A stretch of DNA of 64,000 nt from Lethocerus indicus. Its lineage: Eukaryota > Arthropoda > Insecta > Hemiptera > Belostomatidae. Made by a program: the position numbers and the translations under genes. Below, piece by piece: positions 1 through 13,200 of this stretch. Each line of letters opens with the position of its first letter. The stretch's first letter is position 1. The DNA lies in contig JACDQD010000006.1 of assembly GCA_019843655.1 (NCBI GenBank), positions 20,106,246 through 20,170,245 on the forward strand, given 5' to 3'. Under the pieces are notes generated by a model, which saw only the letters and a program-made list of their open reading frames with translations, searched no databases and was not told where the DNA came from.

Positions 1-805
1 GCTACTGCGTCATACAAGTTAGAGCTTCGTTACAGTAATTTGAATTAATTAAATATTATCATAATGAATTTAAATAATTTCATTTTATCAAAACGTAATT
101 TATTTTTATTACTTTTCGTTATCGCGAAATATGAATTTTTTTGTGATTATCGGTGATTAACTCGCGCATAGCTGTTGTGCCAGTTAACTTGTTTTGTACA
201 TGTGGAAGTTTAATGTGAATTTTCGCGAAAAAATAAATGAAGATTAGTTATTATTTAATGTGTTTTGTAAACAATATGGATATTTATATCCCTGCGTACA
301 TTGCATTCAGTGATGCGCCCTGCATAAATAAATATAAGAAGATCAGGTTTTCGAATGATATTGTGTTTCACAAAATTAACAAGCGTGTAAATAAACATTC
401 GGCAAGTTACAAAATCAATTTGCAAATTCTTCGGTTGTCATGATTACGGGTAAATCAGGTGATATACTTGGAATCATCCGATAAGATTAATGTGTACTTC
501 ATTATTGGCCAATGTTGAAGAGTACTTTTAAATAAAATTAAGTGGTCCTTAATACTTTTACATACTATAAAGCTGCGCTAAACAATTACGTAAGAGAATG
601 ACCTCCACGATCTGAAAAAATGGGGTAACCAGAGCTCTGTTTACTAATATTCTTCCGCCCAGCATTAAAATAACAAATTAACTATTTGGCTAAAAAATAT
701 TACACGTGTAGAATTAATATTAAGGACTTTCGTCCAAACGTATTTTCTTCAATGAACGTTTGATTTGTTATTCAGTAGAACCGAATGACGATTGTGAACT
801 ATTTG
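1..805. other. Gene-free AT-rich flank
   Basis: No coding exon, RNA gene or element is recognised here. The only open frame is short, AT-biased and without family resemblance. The stretch ends at the minisatellite that begins at 806. Confidence 0.5.
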
Positions 806-1143
806 AGTGCACCCAACGAACTTTAGTTAAGTACATTTCCGCACCACACTCAGGGGGGCGCTAGTTAATCGGTGCAAGTGCACCCAACGAACTTTAGTTA
901 AGTACATTTCCGCACCACACTCAGGGGGCGCTAGTTAATCTTTGCAAGTGCGCTCAACGAACTTTAGTTAAGTACATTTCCGCACCACCCTCAGGGGGCG
1001 CTAGTTAATCTTTGCAAGTGCGCTCAACGAACTTTAGTTAAGTACATTTCCGCACCACCCTCAGGGGGGGCTCTAGTTAATCGGTGCAAGTGCACCCAAC
1101 GAACTTTAGTGAAGTACATTTCCGCACCACCCTCAGGGGGCGC
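806..1143. repeat. Five-copy 70-72 bp minisatellite
   Basis: Five head-to-tail copies start at 806, 877, 947, 1017 and 1089, with unit lengths 71, 70, 70, 72 and about 55 (the last is cut short where the sequence diverges at about 1143). Each unit contains an AACGAACTTTAGTTAAGTAC-type core, then TTTCCGCACCAC, then CTCAGGGGG and CTAGTTAATC. Copies 3 and 4 share CGCTCAACG where copies 1, 2 and 5 have CACCCAACG. Copies 3 to 5 share CACCCTCAG where copies 1 and 2 have CACACTCAG. The run of G varies from 5 to 7. The patchwork of shared variants suggests expansion by unequal exchange. No coding function is seen. Confidence 0.93.
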
Positions 1144-4100
1144 GACCTATTTTACGCGATAGTTCAGTTTTCTATGATATTGAGATTTTAAGAGTAAAAA
1201 AAGTTTGTTTTATTAACATATTGAAAATAAATCTTAATAAAAATATAAATAGTAATGTATAATAATAATCTACCTACTACAATGCAATGATGTTGTAAAA
1301 TAACATTAACACAATATTTTTCCTTATATATCATAATCACGCGGACAAATATACTGAAGTTAATATTATTGTAAATAACATTTATAAATTACTTTCGGGA
1401 TAATGAATAAGTTAACGCAAATAATCCAACCCCTTCCCCCCACATCTACAATCTTACAATCCTGAATTTTAATTTTACGACTACTTACTTTTATCGTGTA
1501 TGTATGTGTCCAAATTTATTCTGCATTTATTTTCGTAAAATTCATTTCAGTCATAGGTTATTTATTACATGTGAGTCCACAAATTGTGAGAAGACAAAAC
1601 ATGCGAAGCAAAAACACATTTTCAAATAAGTATTTATTTTTACGTATCCAGATGTAGCTAAAACGTTTTAATGCTTAGATTCCGAAGAGCTCTCTAAATC
1701 ATAAGAGTTGGAGTCCTCCGCTGTCTCTAAGTGATAAGCTGGCCAAGACTATACTTTGCAATTGAAACAGCGGTGCGATTAATTTGTGTAGATAATTATT
1801 GCAATTGCAGTCAGAAATTGTTTATTATGTGTAAGATGGACTGAGGATAGCGCCACCGAGATAACTGTGACCTTTCCGCAATTGATAAATAATTACTACT
1901 AATTTCCTCGGATTGATTATTCTACATCGATTCGGTTGACTTATGGTGGTTAGCAAGTCATCGGGCAAGTCTGTCGCCTGGCGTTCGAATCATAAAAGAA
2001 AAATAAATAGAACGGTGTAGATTTCAATTCATTTCACACCAGACCGTTGATTATTTTTAATTACCGGAATTCATTTTCAGTTTTGTGTAAATTTATGTAT
2101 TGGGGAATACAAAAATCCTTAATTATGGTCTAAATATCGTCGTTGATAGACTCACTATTATTGACAGCATCCAGAAAGCCAACATACCGGCAATAATGTG
2201 GGGTTTAGATTGTCATATTTACGTAAAGTAAGAATTGCTTAATTGGCCTATAAATTACGAAGATGTATCTTCCTCAAAACTTTCTTGTGGCACATAGTCT
2301 TATTGAAAACACCCGGAAATTTCAAATACATGCCCGGATGTCCTCTCTGGAGGGAATTTAGCAACCTGTTGACCGGCGAACACGGAGATTTATCAAGTAA
2401 TTGAAATACGATTAGAGAGTCAGACGGGATGTCAAAACAGGACACGGCGGTTGGGGTCCCGCCGATAAGGGGAGAAATAAATTACATGGCCCTTAAACTG
2501 GGGCCCGGGGTCAAACATTATCGGCTAGTTGGTCGCTGATCGTCCGTTAATTATATTGGAAAAAATGAATCGTCCGCGGAACGGTTTTTCCGAAAAAAGA
2601 GACCCACTCCGAGGTATTCCGATGAATTTAGAACGGGCTCGTCGTTTCTCTTTGTTGGAACTTTAATTAAAATATTCAAGGCGGGTTTTTATAAGTGCAG
2701 TATCCGAATTCAAATTAACGGACAATTCTAATTAGAAAATGCGATAAACGTATTGCAGATTTCCGATAATTTGTTAATACAAATTATAATTTTCACACGT
2801 TTTATCCCGCTCTTTGGTTCTGTTTTGAGTTATCAACTGTCATTAATAGGTCTGATAGTTGTAACATCTATTAATTAATCACCAGTCGTGTGATATTTAG
2901 TATCCTCTCATAATTTGAAAATATAATTTTAATTTAAACCGATTTATATGTTTGATTGAGGAGGTTTCCCCAACGCCAACAACCGTCGGTTATATACTGT
3001 CGAGTGGAGATAGGAAATCACTTGAGTGCTATAAAATTCCAATTCCTCCCGGAAAACCAACTTGAAATTAATAAGGGATATTCGAATTCAATGATATCCA
3101 ATATTTGGCAATATTCATCAGTTTTATTGTCAGACCAAATACATAACGTTGCAATTGTGAATTTAGTATAGTATTTGGTTAGAGAGTGGTACAACCCCAC
3201 ACCGACTCTGGTATGCAGACCGCGATTGAAGGTGTCGGTGAGTCGGGTAGAAGTCTGCAGGAAATTTCGTTGAGGGCTCTGATCGGAATGGGATGAGAAG
3301 GCCGGAGCTCGATTGAGACTGATGAAAACCAAACTGCTGAAGTGTCTGACACGTCTGACAACTGGTATAACATGACCGGGGCTTTCCGGGGCCGACCTCC
3401 GCCACCGCCACCAGCAACCAGAGCGCATTCACATTGAAACGTTCTTTACACTTTTTTTATCACAGTCTAGCATTTTTATCCTCTCATATATTCTTATATA
3501 GTCTTATTTTCAATACAAAAATATTTTTTTATAGTTGAAACATTTATAGTTTATATATTAATGGCTAAATTAAAGGATATGAACACATTTTAGATCTTCT
3601 ATCTCCACTTGTTGATTTTGTAATACGCTAAACAGGTACCGGCTTAGGAGTTAAAAACGAACTGAAGCATCCTTTAAGACATTTGGGGATCCGGTTTAGC
3701 CTGCTAGTAGTTTAAAGTATTTACAAACGTTACATCACTGGACTGCTCCATCCCACGAATGAAATAAAATTAATATAAACCCCGTTTTCAAATTCGACGC
3801 ACCGCAGAGAGAGGTCTCCATGTACCTCTGGATAACGACCTCCCCTACAACTGAGTTGAGAGGTTAAACATGTCCAGGTGTTCAAAGGGAATAAAACTCC
3901 AAGGACGCCTAAAGAAGGGAGAATTCCATATAGAGCAATAAGAATGGGCAATTCGTTGAATGTATGTAATGAGTCAGAGATTCGTCGAAATATGGATTCA
4001 ACAGTTTTTTCTAACCAGGGTCAAGTGGCGTGCATATGTGTAGTGTATCTTTGGAAGTAATGGAGCGCAACGCCGATTTCTAAAAGGCAATATTATCCTG

Positions 4101-7100
4101 ATCAAGCTCTGTTTTACAAACACTCCATTATCAAAGTGCAATAAAAAACAAATATAAATATTTGTGTGTATATAAACAAAGACCTACTGGCCGAAATATG
4201 TACATACATTATTTATTATAACCACCAATACTGTCACATTCATTGAAATATATTTATATATTTGTAAAATTCGGTATGTAAGGACATGCGGAGTAGGTGT
4301 CATGTAAACCTAGCAGTACGCGTTCCTGTGGCAATTCGGACTATTTAACATTTTGTTGTCGGTCCATCCGGCGTAAACATATCAGATAAACAGATGTTAT
4401 CAAGTATCCGTCCCACAAAAAAAATTAGTCTACATTATTGACCCAGACTGGACTGGACCAGCGCGCAATTTCTTAATACTAATATTCGGTACAGTACAAC
4501 GCATGGGAAGAGGTTTCTTGATGAAGTTCGACAAAGTTTTCGCGCTTCTATCGTAGTATGACCGAATTTTCCACCTTGTCGTCTTGGGCGGATGGAGATT
4601 AAATTTACACATTCACTTGCACATTGTGCAAGTTCCACCGCGCTGTTGTTGTCGACAGTGGGAAGCTGAACCGGTGTATCGCAAGAAATAAATAATACTT
4701 TAATTCAAATTGTTAACTTAGGAAATTAAAGAAAAATTTTTCTGGGAGGATGATCAATTTTAATATGTTTAAAATCAACGGGGAATTCCGAATACGAAAG
4801 ATAAAATTTGCAAGCTCGAAGAAAGTGGTGTTGAAAATCGATTCATTTGTTCGGCAACTACGATTTTTCGATTGATTTTCAAATTTAATATAAATATTTC
4901 GTGAGGAAACAGTATAATACGAGGGGGTAAATTTACAGATGCTGATAATGGATTGGGCAAATAAGAAATATCCTCTTATCTGTCGGACGGTTTTGGACTT
5001 ACGTACATATAAGATATGTAAATAAACCTTCGATTACAAGATTATGAATCTTTCTCTCCCAGAATGTCTCTATATCGGAATAACTAGTACAATTTGTCAT
5101 ATCACGACATTCTGAGATATTTACACGTATAAACCATATTTGGTTTACCTCAATACAAATTTACAATAGTAAACGTACAAGTCTACACCTACATCTATAC
5201 GCCTCTAATATATGAAAAGTGAAAAGAAAAGTTTTATTGTAAAATTGTAAACAATCATCAAACTTTACCAATTACGTGGTGGGTCGAATGTGATAAAAGA
5301 ATATCAGAAGAAACGAAGAGAGGATGATATCTTGTTATCAACTGAAAATATTTGTATTGGTCCAAAATAGCAATCATTATTATTTTGGAATTCCTGTTAT
5401 GTGATCTGCGACACATTACTATCGCATGACACATCTTATGTTCTTGTTTTAGTCGGAGCGAAAATAAAAAGACACTGGTATTGATCAGGCGATTTTTAAT
5501 CGCACTGAATATATCATATTCTGATGTAATTCGTTTACAATACGACGCGCAAACAATACGAAGGATAATCCACATTTTTTTTGGTTTCTTCAATTTGACG
5601 CTGGTGGACCACGCCACTTTGGCCTATCTCCTTCGGCCGAGAGACCTTGATTTTTCGATATAAATCGTAATACGTTAGACGATTCATAGGAATTCATATC
5701 CGTATGAAAATAAAGAGGATTGACGTAGTGGGTATAGTTTTACAACTGATAAGGAAAGTGCCGAGCGGCAGGCCGATATTCCCAGGCTCCGATTTGCGTC
5801 ATCGGGTGGGTCAGTTTCATTCACGCAGTCTATTAATAAAATATAAACACAGATTATTGACACAAGGTCGAAATATTAATAAAACTTAGTCTTAACAGAT
5901 ACCTGAAGGCCTGCAGAGAAATGAACAGAGCTTTAAGAGAAAGTAATTAAGTGTTCCTTTATATAGCGTATACTGTTTAAATGATCGTACCATAATTTTT
6001 ACAAGGATTTTCAATTAACTGGCTGAGAAATTTAAAAACAAATTACTATTTGTTGTTGTACACTAACTGTCCTTAATATTGGTGTCAAAGTTAGCTTTAG
6101 AACCTTTTACATACTCGCTGAATCTCTTATAAAACGGGACAATTCTTTGGTACATTACCGTCGATAATTGACTGAAATTAGCCTCAAATAGGCCTTAGAA
6201 ACATATCACATTTCCATATGCATATGTTTATCTTTCCTCTATCGAGTGAGAGTGGGGATTTAAACGCGCATATAATAATTGTCAAAATCATATGTGAAAG
6301 AGGATGGTGGTCAGGCAATCTCGTTGTGCATGACGATTGTATGTATGAATGTATATATATGCACATGTATATATACTTTAAACGTATTCAAACATCTTGA
6401 ATTTCCATATAGGTTATTTTCTATCGGGGACAGGTGGCTTAGATCCCACTACATCAGTACCGTCCGATAATATCGTTATAGGGTAATCATACAAACATGA
6501 GGCGCTGTTCAACTGCGGGGCACATTGTTTCCTTTACTGTATACTCAGTTACTGTAGTAATAACGTAGTAATTAGTGCAGTAATAACGCTAAAGCTAACG
6601 GAAACAGTATACGCTATATTGGAAACCGGCCAGTTTGACTATGGTGAAAAGCTGAAACCGGTTTGAGCATTCGCCGCATAGCCGATACAGGATTCAGAAA
6701 ATATGATTTGGCTGGCGTTTGGAGTGCTGATAGAGTACGTCTGTTCTGGTGTCTAATTAAGAAGCTCCCAATATCCTATATCGTATCAATTTTAGTTCTC
6801 AATTAATTTATGGGAAAAGGAATTTTTTTGATATATTTCTATCATAATCAAACAATCCAGAATTATATATTTATCTCTCAATTATTTATCACAATAAATA
6901 TAAAACAAAAATATAAATAATATTCCCCCGAAGGAAAGAGTCATTATTAATGAACACTAATTGAAATATTCTGTAAATTTTCTTTCGCCTGTTAGTTCAG
7001 TAGTTTAAAATCATAGTTGGACAGCACGTTTTTACCTAGAGCTGAAATAAAATGATTTGATACTTTTCTGCAACTGGGGTCTACATTTTCAGATGCATTA

Positions 7101-8270
7101 ACATCGAGACAACAATCAACGCAATTACAGAAAACTAACCAAATGATACGTCTAGAAAATAAGAGAGATATTTTATTTGAATCTTAACCATTGTTCCCCC
7201 CAATTTTTGAAGAATTGGATATCTTCTGTTCCATACTTGGCATGGCACCGCCGTCCGATAACTCCGTTGTTCCTCGACAAAACAAAAACGAAACATTTCT
7301 AAAGTCGGTCAGGCGTTGAGCGCCTGCGGTTTCATCATCCGAGAAGATAAAATCAAGGATTTCCATTCTCGAGACAGGTTGGCCAACTGGGTGACATCCC
7401 GTTTGACCCCCGGCAGTCGGCCCGCGGAAACGGCCGTGAAATATAAAAATATTGCCCTTATTAAATGATAATTAGTGTGTCAATTATGTTTTAATTGGGG
7501 TTGCTGTCTGCGGTCTTATCTTAATAGCCGGCCAATTCAACATGCGAAAGTCCACTGTCGGTATTTGCGTTTTAACGAATTTATCTTGGCGCGGACGCGG
7601 GACACCGCGAAAAGAGAAGAAACCAGTGGAATGAAAAATAATTGGAGCTAACGGTAAAGAACGTTATTCCAAAATATACGAAAACAGCGGATAAATGAAA
7701 AATTATTTTTCTATCTAAACCTCCTCTCTTAGCATTGATAAAACGCAGCTAGCGAGCCATTTGTTCAAAGTAATTTATTGTAATCATTATTTCATGTGTT
7801 TCCCTCACTAATGCAAGTAAGTCCAATCATAAAAATAATTACATTGACTGCAAACACACTAAATTTTGTACGTTGTATAATTAATAAACATTTTAGGAAT
7901 TAATTTAGGAAAACAGCGTAATATTTAGTTTTATTTATTTAAAGATAATTTATCGAGGGCACATTTAAGAGATCTTCACACCTTCTCTCATCAAATTTTG
8001 AAGGCATGAAGGTCTTCATATAAAAATTTGTTCATCCTGCCCACTAAATATATTCCTCTTGTTTTCCTATATTAGTTTCCGCAATGATATAACTGAAGGT
8101 TTGATAACATTATCTATGTATATTCAATGAAATTGTGCGTTATTTACAGCGGCTGAATATTTGTTGTAATTTCCAAGAAACTGTAGCGTACGGGAGTGCA
8201 AGAGAACTTTGTTTGCTTGGCTGGATTTTTAATTTCTCAAAACTGATACCACTATTGTGATTCTCCCCCA
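1144..8270. other. Intergenic DNA without recognisable genes
   Basis: The sequence is AT-rich with moderately GC-rich patches, for example around 2,320-2,660, 3,180-3,430 and 7,370-7,440. The longest open frames, such as the 136-codon frame on the minus strand at 3018-3428, are low in complexity, have no family resemblance and lack splice context. CpG is frequent, unlike the gene block further right. The stretch may hold regulatory elements of a neighbouring gene, but that cannot be shown by reading. Confidence 0.45.
1943..1991 (+). repeat. Possible tRNA-like (SINE head) fragment
   Basis: A box A-like TGGTTAGCAAGTCATCGG (1947-1964) is followed by a box B-like GCGTTCGAATC (1981-1991). The spacing of about 35 nt from box A to box B is shorter than in a true tRNA, and no full cloverleaf or CCA-end pairing is evident. 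A decayed SINE or chance match fits better than a functional tRNA gene. Confidence 0.3.
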
Positions 8271-10231
8271 ATGCAAATAACCCTGACACGGCGGCAAAGT
8301 CAGCGGGGCTCGACCCGAACTGACCATTGCGAAAGAAATTTAATTAAACCGCAATTATGATACTGCAATTATGTTCTGGAAACGGGCCCAAACGAATGTC
8401 GAAACGGCCGCTATCTTAACCCAGTCCCGCCCCGCGGTTCAAGCCATGCCCGGTGATTTGATTGGATTAGAAGACAAATCCTGATTTTTTTGTTGCTATT
8501 GTCCGGTTATGTAACGCCAGTCGGGGGGTTGCGGGGGTCAAATTTTGAAACCTCCAGCATTTTATTCCGTCTATCGGCGATTTTTTCCCCCTAAGATCAG
8601 CAGACATTTCTTTCTTATCGGTCAGCCAGCGCAGTTGTGTTAAATTTGAACATAAATCTTAATTTGCGAATATGACTTGTGTTTTCGACGCAGTACTTTT
8701 GCAGACAAACTAAATTACGTATTTAAGGGAATGTCGATTGATTTAAATTGCAAGCTAATTAAAACTCGTCCAGAAAATCTGCAAAAAACGAACAAACCAA
8801 TTTCCCAATTGCTTACTGTACAATGATCAAACACAGAATTCATCCGAAGTCGGGTATTTCCTATGCATTATCTTTCATTTGAAACTGTATAGGGAATTTT
8901 ACGGGTCGGAATTTTTTTCTACCTCTTAAGTTTATTTCTTTTTAAAAACTTTTTATTTCTTTTTTTGAGACTAAAATACCAATCTACAATTGAGATATGC
9001 CAATCCATACTACAGCCTATAAGACAGTGCTTTTAGTGCGCTCGTAGTTTATACTAAATAAAATATATTAAAGTTCGTGAAATACATTGTGGCCTATTCG
9101 AGTAAATCAATAATCGAAACGGCTAAGACCGTCGGTCTCGATTTGAGAATATCGGGACGGGAACCGGTAGGAATTGTGAAGCGCTCGAGATCGGTTTACT
9201 GGGGCGTGATCCGCTTTCGATGCCTTAAACGCGGTGCCGTCCGATCGGTTTAGAGTGGGCGGGCCTGGGGCCCGAATGCAAACAGAGTTTTAATATTTAA
9301 AACCAACAAACAGTCGGGAAGAGAGAAGATACGCCGCCCGGCCAAGACACCGGCAGGATTTCACAGAGGGCTGGCTAAACACCGAAGGGGCCTTTTCGTG
9401 GGGGCCGCATTGTGGGGCCGCATTTTTCTTCGCTTCTTCTTACCGCCAATCCAAACTTGGTATTGACTCATCCCCCCCGGCACTCTTTTGCCGGCCCCTT
9501 TATTCCTTCATTCTTCCACCGTCCCCGCTCCACAATGGAAGCCCCAACAATGCTAACTGTTCCCGGCACAACAGAAAAGAAAAATTAAAACTCACCGCTG
9601 CCCCGGCCCCGATTTTAAACCGGGCGATTTTTCGGAAGGTTGACTTTCTTCCACCGGTGGCCCTTCCAGCCGCACGGCGTCTTTCCTCGGACTTCATTGG
9701 GCGGATAATTTCTACGGGCCGGTACCGGATCCGGAACAAATTAAATCCCCAAAACTGGAAATTACGGGAGCGTGTGGCGTACCCTTCTGAAGGGACTTTC
9801 AATGACAAACCTATTTATATGGTACTTTAAAGCCAGATGTAATATTAGTGGGGTCTTCCATTTTGCATTAATATTAACCACCTAACCTTCTGCCTCTGTA
9901 ATATTGTACTAGGTGTTAGAGATTGGAAAATTCGTCTAAACGTACTGTTTAACATTTTTTAGCGACGCATATTTATACTTGCTCTGGTTGTCAGATCACG
10001 CGGATTGCACCTTCAACAGAGAATCAGGAGATCGGAACCCTCCCGATTGCGATTAAATCGAATTTATATATATTAAAATTGACCCGGGCCGGAAAACCAG
10101 ATCCTTTCAAATCCCCTATTAGGTCGTAAATCAAGGTGGAAACTATAATTGGGTAAATACAAATAATGCCGGGTGGATGAAATCATCGTGTACGGGGGAG
10201 CGGAATTGGAGTCGTAGGCGTGAGAAAGGGT

Positions 10232-10278
10232 CGGGGGCGGGCCTGGTGTTGAACTCCTTTGTCGGGTGCCCGCCCCCG
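10232..10278. other. Perfect 11-bp GC-box inverted repeat
   Basis: CGGGGGCGGGC at 10232-10242 is the exact reverse complement of GCCCGCCCCCG at 10268-10278, with a 25-nt loop between. Both arms are Sp1/KLF-type GC boxes and lie in a local GC-rich island. It could be a regulatory site pair or a hairpin. No transcript is evident. Confidence 0.55.
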
Positions 10279-13200
10279 CCCACGCCCCGGCCGCCCCTCC
10301 GCCAAACCCCTTTTTAGTCGCGTCTCTCTTTTAATTATGCTTTAAAGTATCAATTTCGCCCCTCGAGTCGCTAATTAATTAGAGCCAAAGTAATAACAAG
10401 TGTAAGAAGTTTTGCTCGACTGTAAATAATATCGGAGCGAGGGAAAAGGGGGACCTCGGGCCCGTACTTTCTCTCTCCCTCTCGCTTTCCTTCTGAAAAG
10501 CGTCTTCTCCCCGCCTTCCTTCCAGAAATCGTCGCAAAGTTATCCCTCTTTATCACTCCTTGAAAATTTAGCTCCAATTACGACATTAGTCGAATACCGA
10601 ACTTATTAAAACAAGTTTAGAAAGTTTGGGGTCTCTCTCTGGGCTGTTAAGGAGCCCCCCGATTGCTTGAAAGGAGTTTATACCGATTTTAAATTATCCG
10701 GACAAAAGGGCGACGTCCTTGTCAAACTTCTTTCCCTTTTCATTCTAAAAAACGAAATTCTTTTTTTTACTTTTCTATGACCCGGCCCTATCTCAATAAT
10801 TATTGTATATTAGAATACCAAGTTCGTAGGGTGCAGAATAAATTTACAAAATCTTTTATATGTGAGGGTATTATACCATTTTCTTCTGTTTAGATCATTG
10901 TACTAATTATTCGCCCACTACAATTCTTTTCTATTTTTGTGGTCTATCCGATTTTCTAACTAAATATACCGCGCATTATTTAGAAAATTATAGACAAACG
11001 TTTGCAATGGCTGAATAAAGAATGAAACTAATTCAACGTGTTCGGCGGACAAGGGTCCCCTGAGATCTTGAAATATAATCTCAGATCCGATTTTCTGATG
11101 AAGAGAACAAGGAAAGATATGGAAAAAGTATTTCTTTAATCCTAAAATTATTTTTGTTCCCGATTATTTGTTGTTTTGTTTCAATTAATTAACGCGGAGA
11201 AAAAAACATTAAAAAATTAAATAGTTCATTGGTGCAAGCCACTAATGATTTTATATCGCTTATTTTCGGTCGGCCTGAAAGATGAAGAAAAAAACTGACA
11301 GATTAAAAAGAAGACCTCATCGTGGCTCATTAGTTTCATTCCCGACTTTCATGGCGATAAACTGACTGATTATTATTATTGCCGAATCAGAATATACCCA
11401 ACATTAAACATTTTAACTTTCTGTATCTAGAAGCAAATTATTAATTTAAAATAATTTTACAATGTATTTAAAACCCTAAACTATCAAAACTAACTAAAAA
11501 CCTACTTAAGTAACTTTTGCAGAATTTGTTGAAAGTTTATCTTAGTAAGTTAATCACAGTTTAATAAACTGTATGTTTTTTAAACTGAACTCATTTATGT
11601 CAGCATGTTATATATCGAACAAAAATATTTGCAATATATAAATCTTTTCTACTGACTCTTTGTTTTCTTGTTACGCATATCACCGAATATATTCAAAGAC
11701 AAATTTTAATTACCTCGCAACAAATAGGCGTTATAGGAAACCGAGCGTAATCAACGGGTGTATGAAATTTCCAAATTTCATCGTACGCGCTAGATTCGTC
11801 TCCTTCCAACTCCTACGCGGCTTAAAATTCAAATTTTTATTGTCGGTTATAGAGGGCTAATGCTCGGTCGGAGAGATAGAAAAAAAACTGAATTCATAAA
11901 CACGAGTATTGTTGATTTTAGAGGGGGACGTAGAGGGGGAGCTGCCTGTCCCCGGGGCTGGGGAAGATTGGAACGGTCATTACATTATGCAAGAGCCGGT
12001 GGTAATTGCACGCCGCACAGTTCCTTCGGTTATCAATAGGCCCGTAATGACCTCGGCGGCCTCTGCCCACCGCAAAAACCGACACCGGCAAATTTATTGA
12101 TTCGGAGATTAGCCACGGATACTGGGCGAAAGAAGACGATTTCTTTTAATTGGATACGATCTAAATCGCTAATTAAATTGCCGGCCATAGAATTGAATCG
12201 CCGATGAGTAAATAATCGCTGGTTTAGCGATTAGCGGCCAATAGTGGAGGTTAGCATCGGCCCTCAATACCCGTCAATTTATCCCAGATCCACTATCTCT
12301 GTACAAGTGGATTAAGGTTGTCTCCGTGAGGCTTCTCCAACCGCCATTTGACAACGCGAACGCCCCCAGATGGAACTATAGGGCGTGCTTTATTCAGGAG
12401 AGACCAACGGCAGGGATAATGAACCCGCGACGAAGGGGAATAAATTAGGTCAGAACTAAAGAACCAGTCCCCAAACAGATCAAAACATCACACCAGAAGA
12501 TGGAAGGAACTAAAGAACTATCCTATATTATAAGTATTGAATAAGAAGTATGAAAAAATCGGTGAAATATCAACGGGGGTCAATTGGGAAGGTCCGTGTT
12601 TGAAAACACACATTTGCCTTTCACATTTCTACATTTGGATCAAAAGGGTAATAGCAATCCACAATAAAACTCCCGTAGAGAAATGCTTCATTGGTATGGG
12701 CCGAATGATACCCTCCTGGACCTGAAGCAGCTTAATAGGACCGATGGAATGTTCAGGTAAGGACGGAATCTTCCGTAAGGGGCTGCCAGAACCTTCCTAC
12801 CGTTTTAAATAGGACTGGAACATTTGCAGCGAATTTATATTCGGCGATTTACTATTCCTGGTAGTCGCTAGGAAATAATGCCAGTCAGTACTGAAGTAAT
12901 TCGAGATCTTGTGAGAGAATTTCAGTCGAGAGTTTCACTCAGATACATTCGAGATAATCGTCGATACACAGAGGAGTGAAGGAAACGCAAATGCTATCAT
13001 TTAAAGATAGCGCACACGCGATATTAGAGAACTTAATTCGGCAGGATGTATTGCAACGCTAAAACACCGTTTATATGACATCCGATGTATATACGGAGTT
13101 TTCAATTAACACTCCGTCTCGCCGTACATAAAGACTTCGACATCCCAACAGCTAAAGGAGTTCTCAAATCCCGGTTTCTCTTGGAAGTTCCATTCGTTCC

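Noticed and set aside
3018..3432. Minus-strand frame of 136 codons with two overlapping companions
   Set aside because: Composition is Trp/Arg/Ser-rich without domain resemblance, and three frames are open at once, the mark of a non-coding GC-richer patch.
4430..4638. Two overlapping minus-strand frames that looked like a transposon remnant
   Set aside because: No terminal repeats, no target duplication and no recognisable transposase motif.
9500..9808. Minus-strand 102-codon frame rich in Arg and Gly
   Set aside because: It is an artefact of GC-rich DNA; no recognisable motif and no supporting exon structure.
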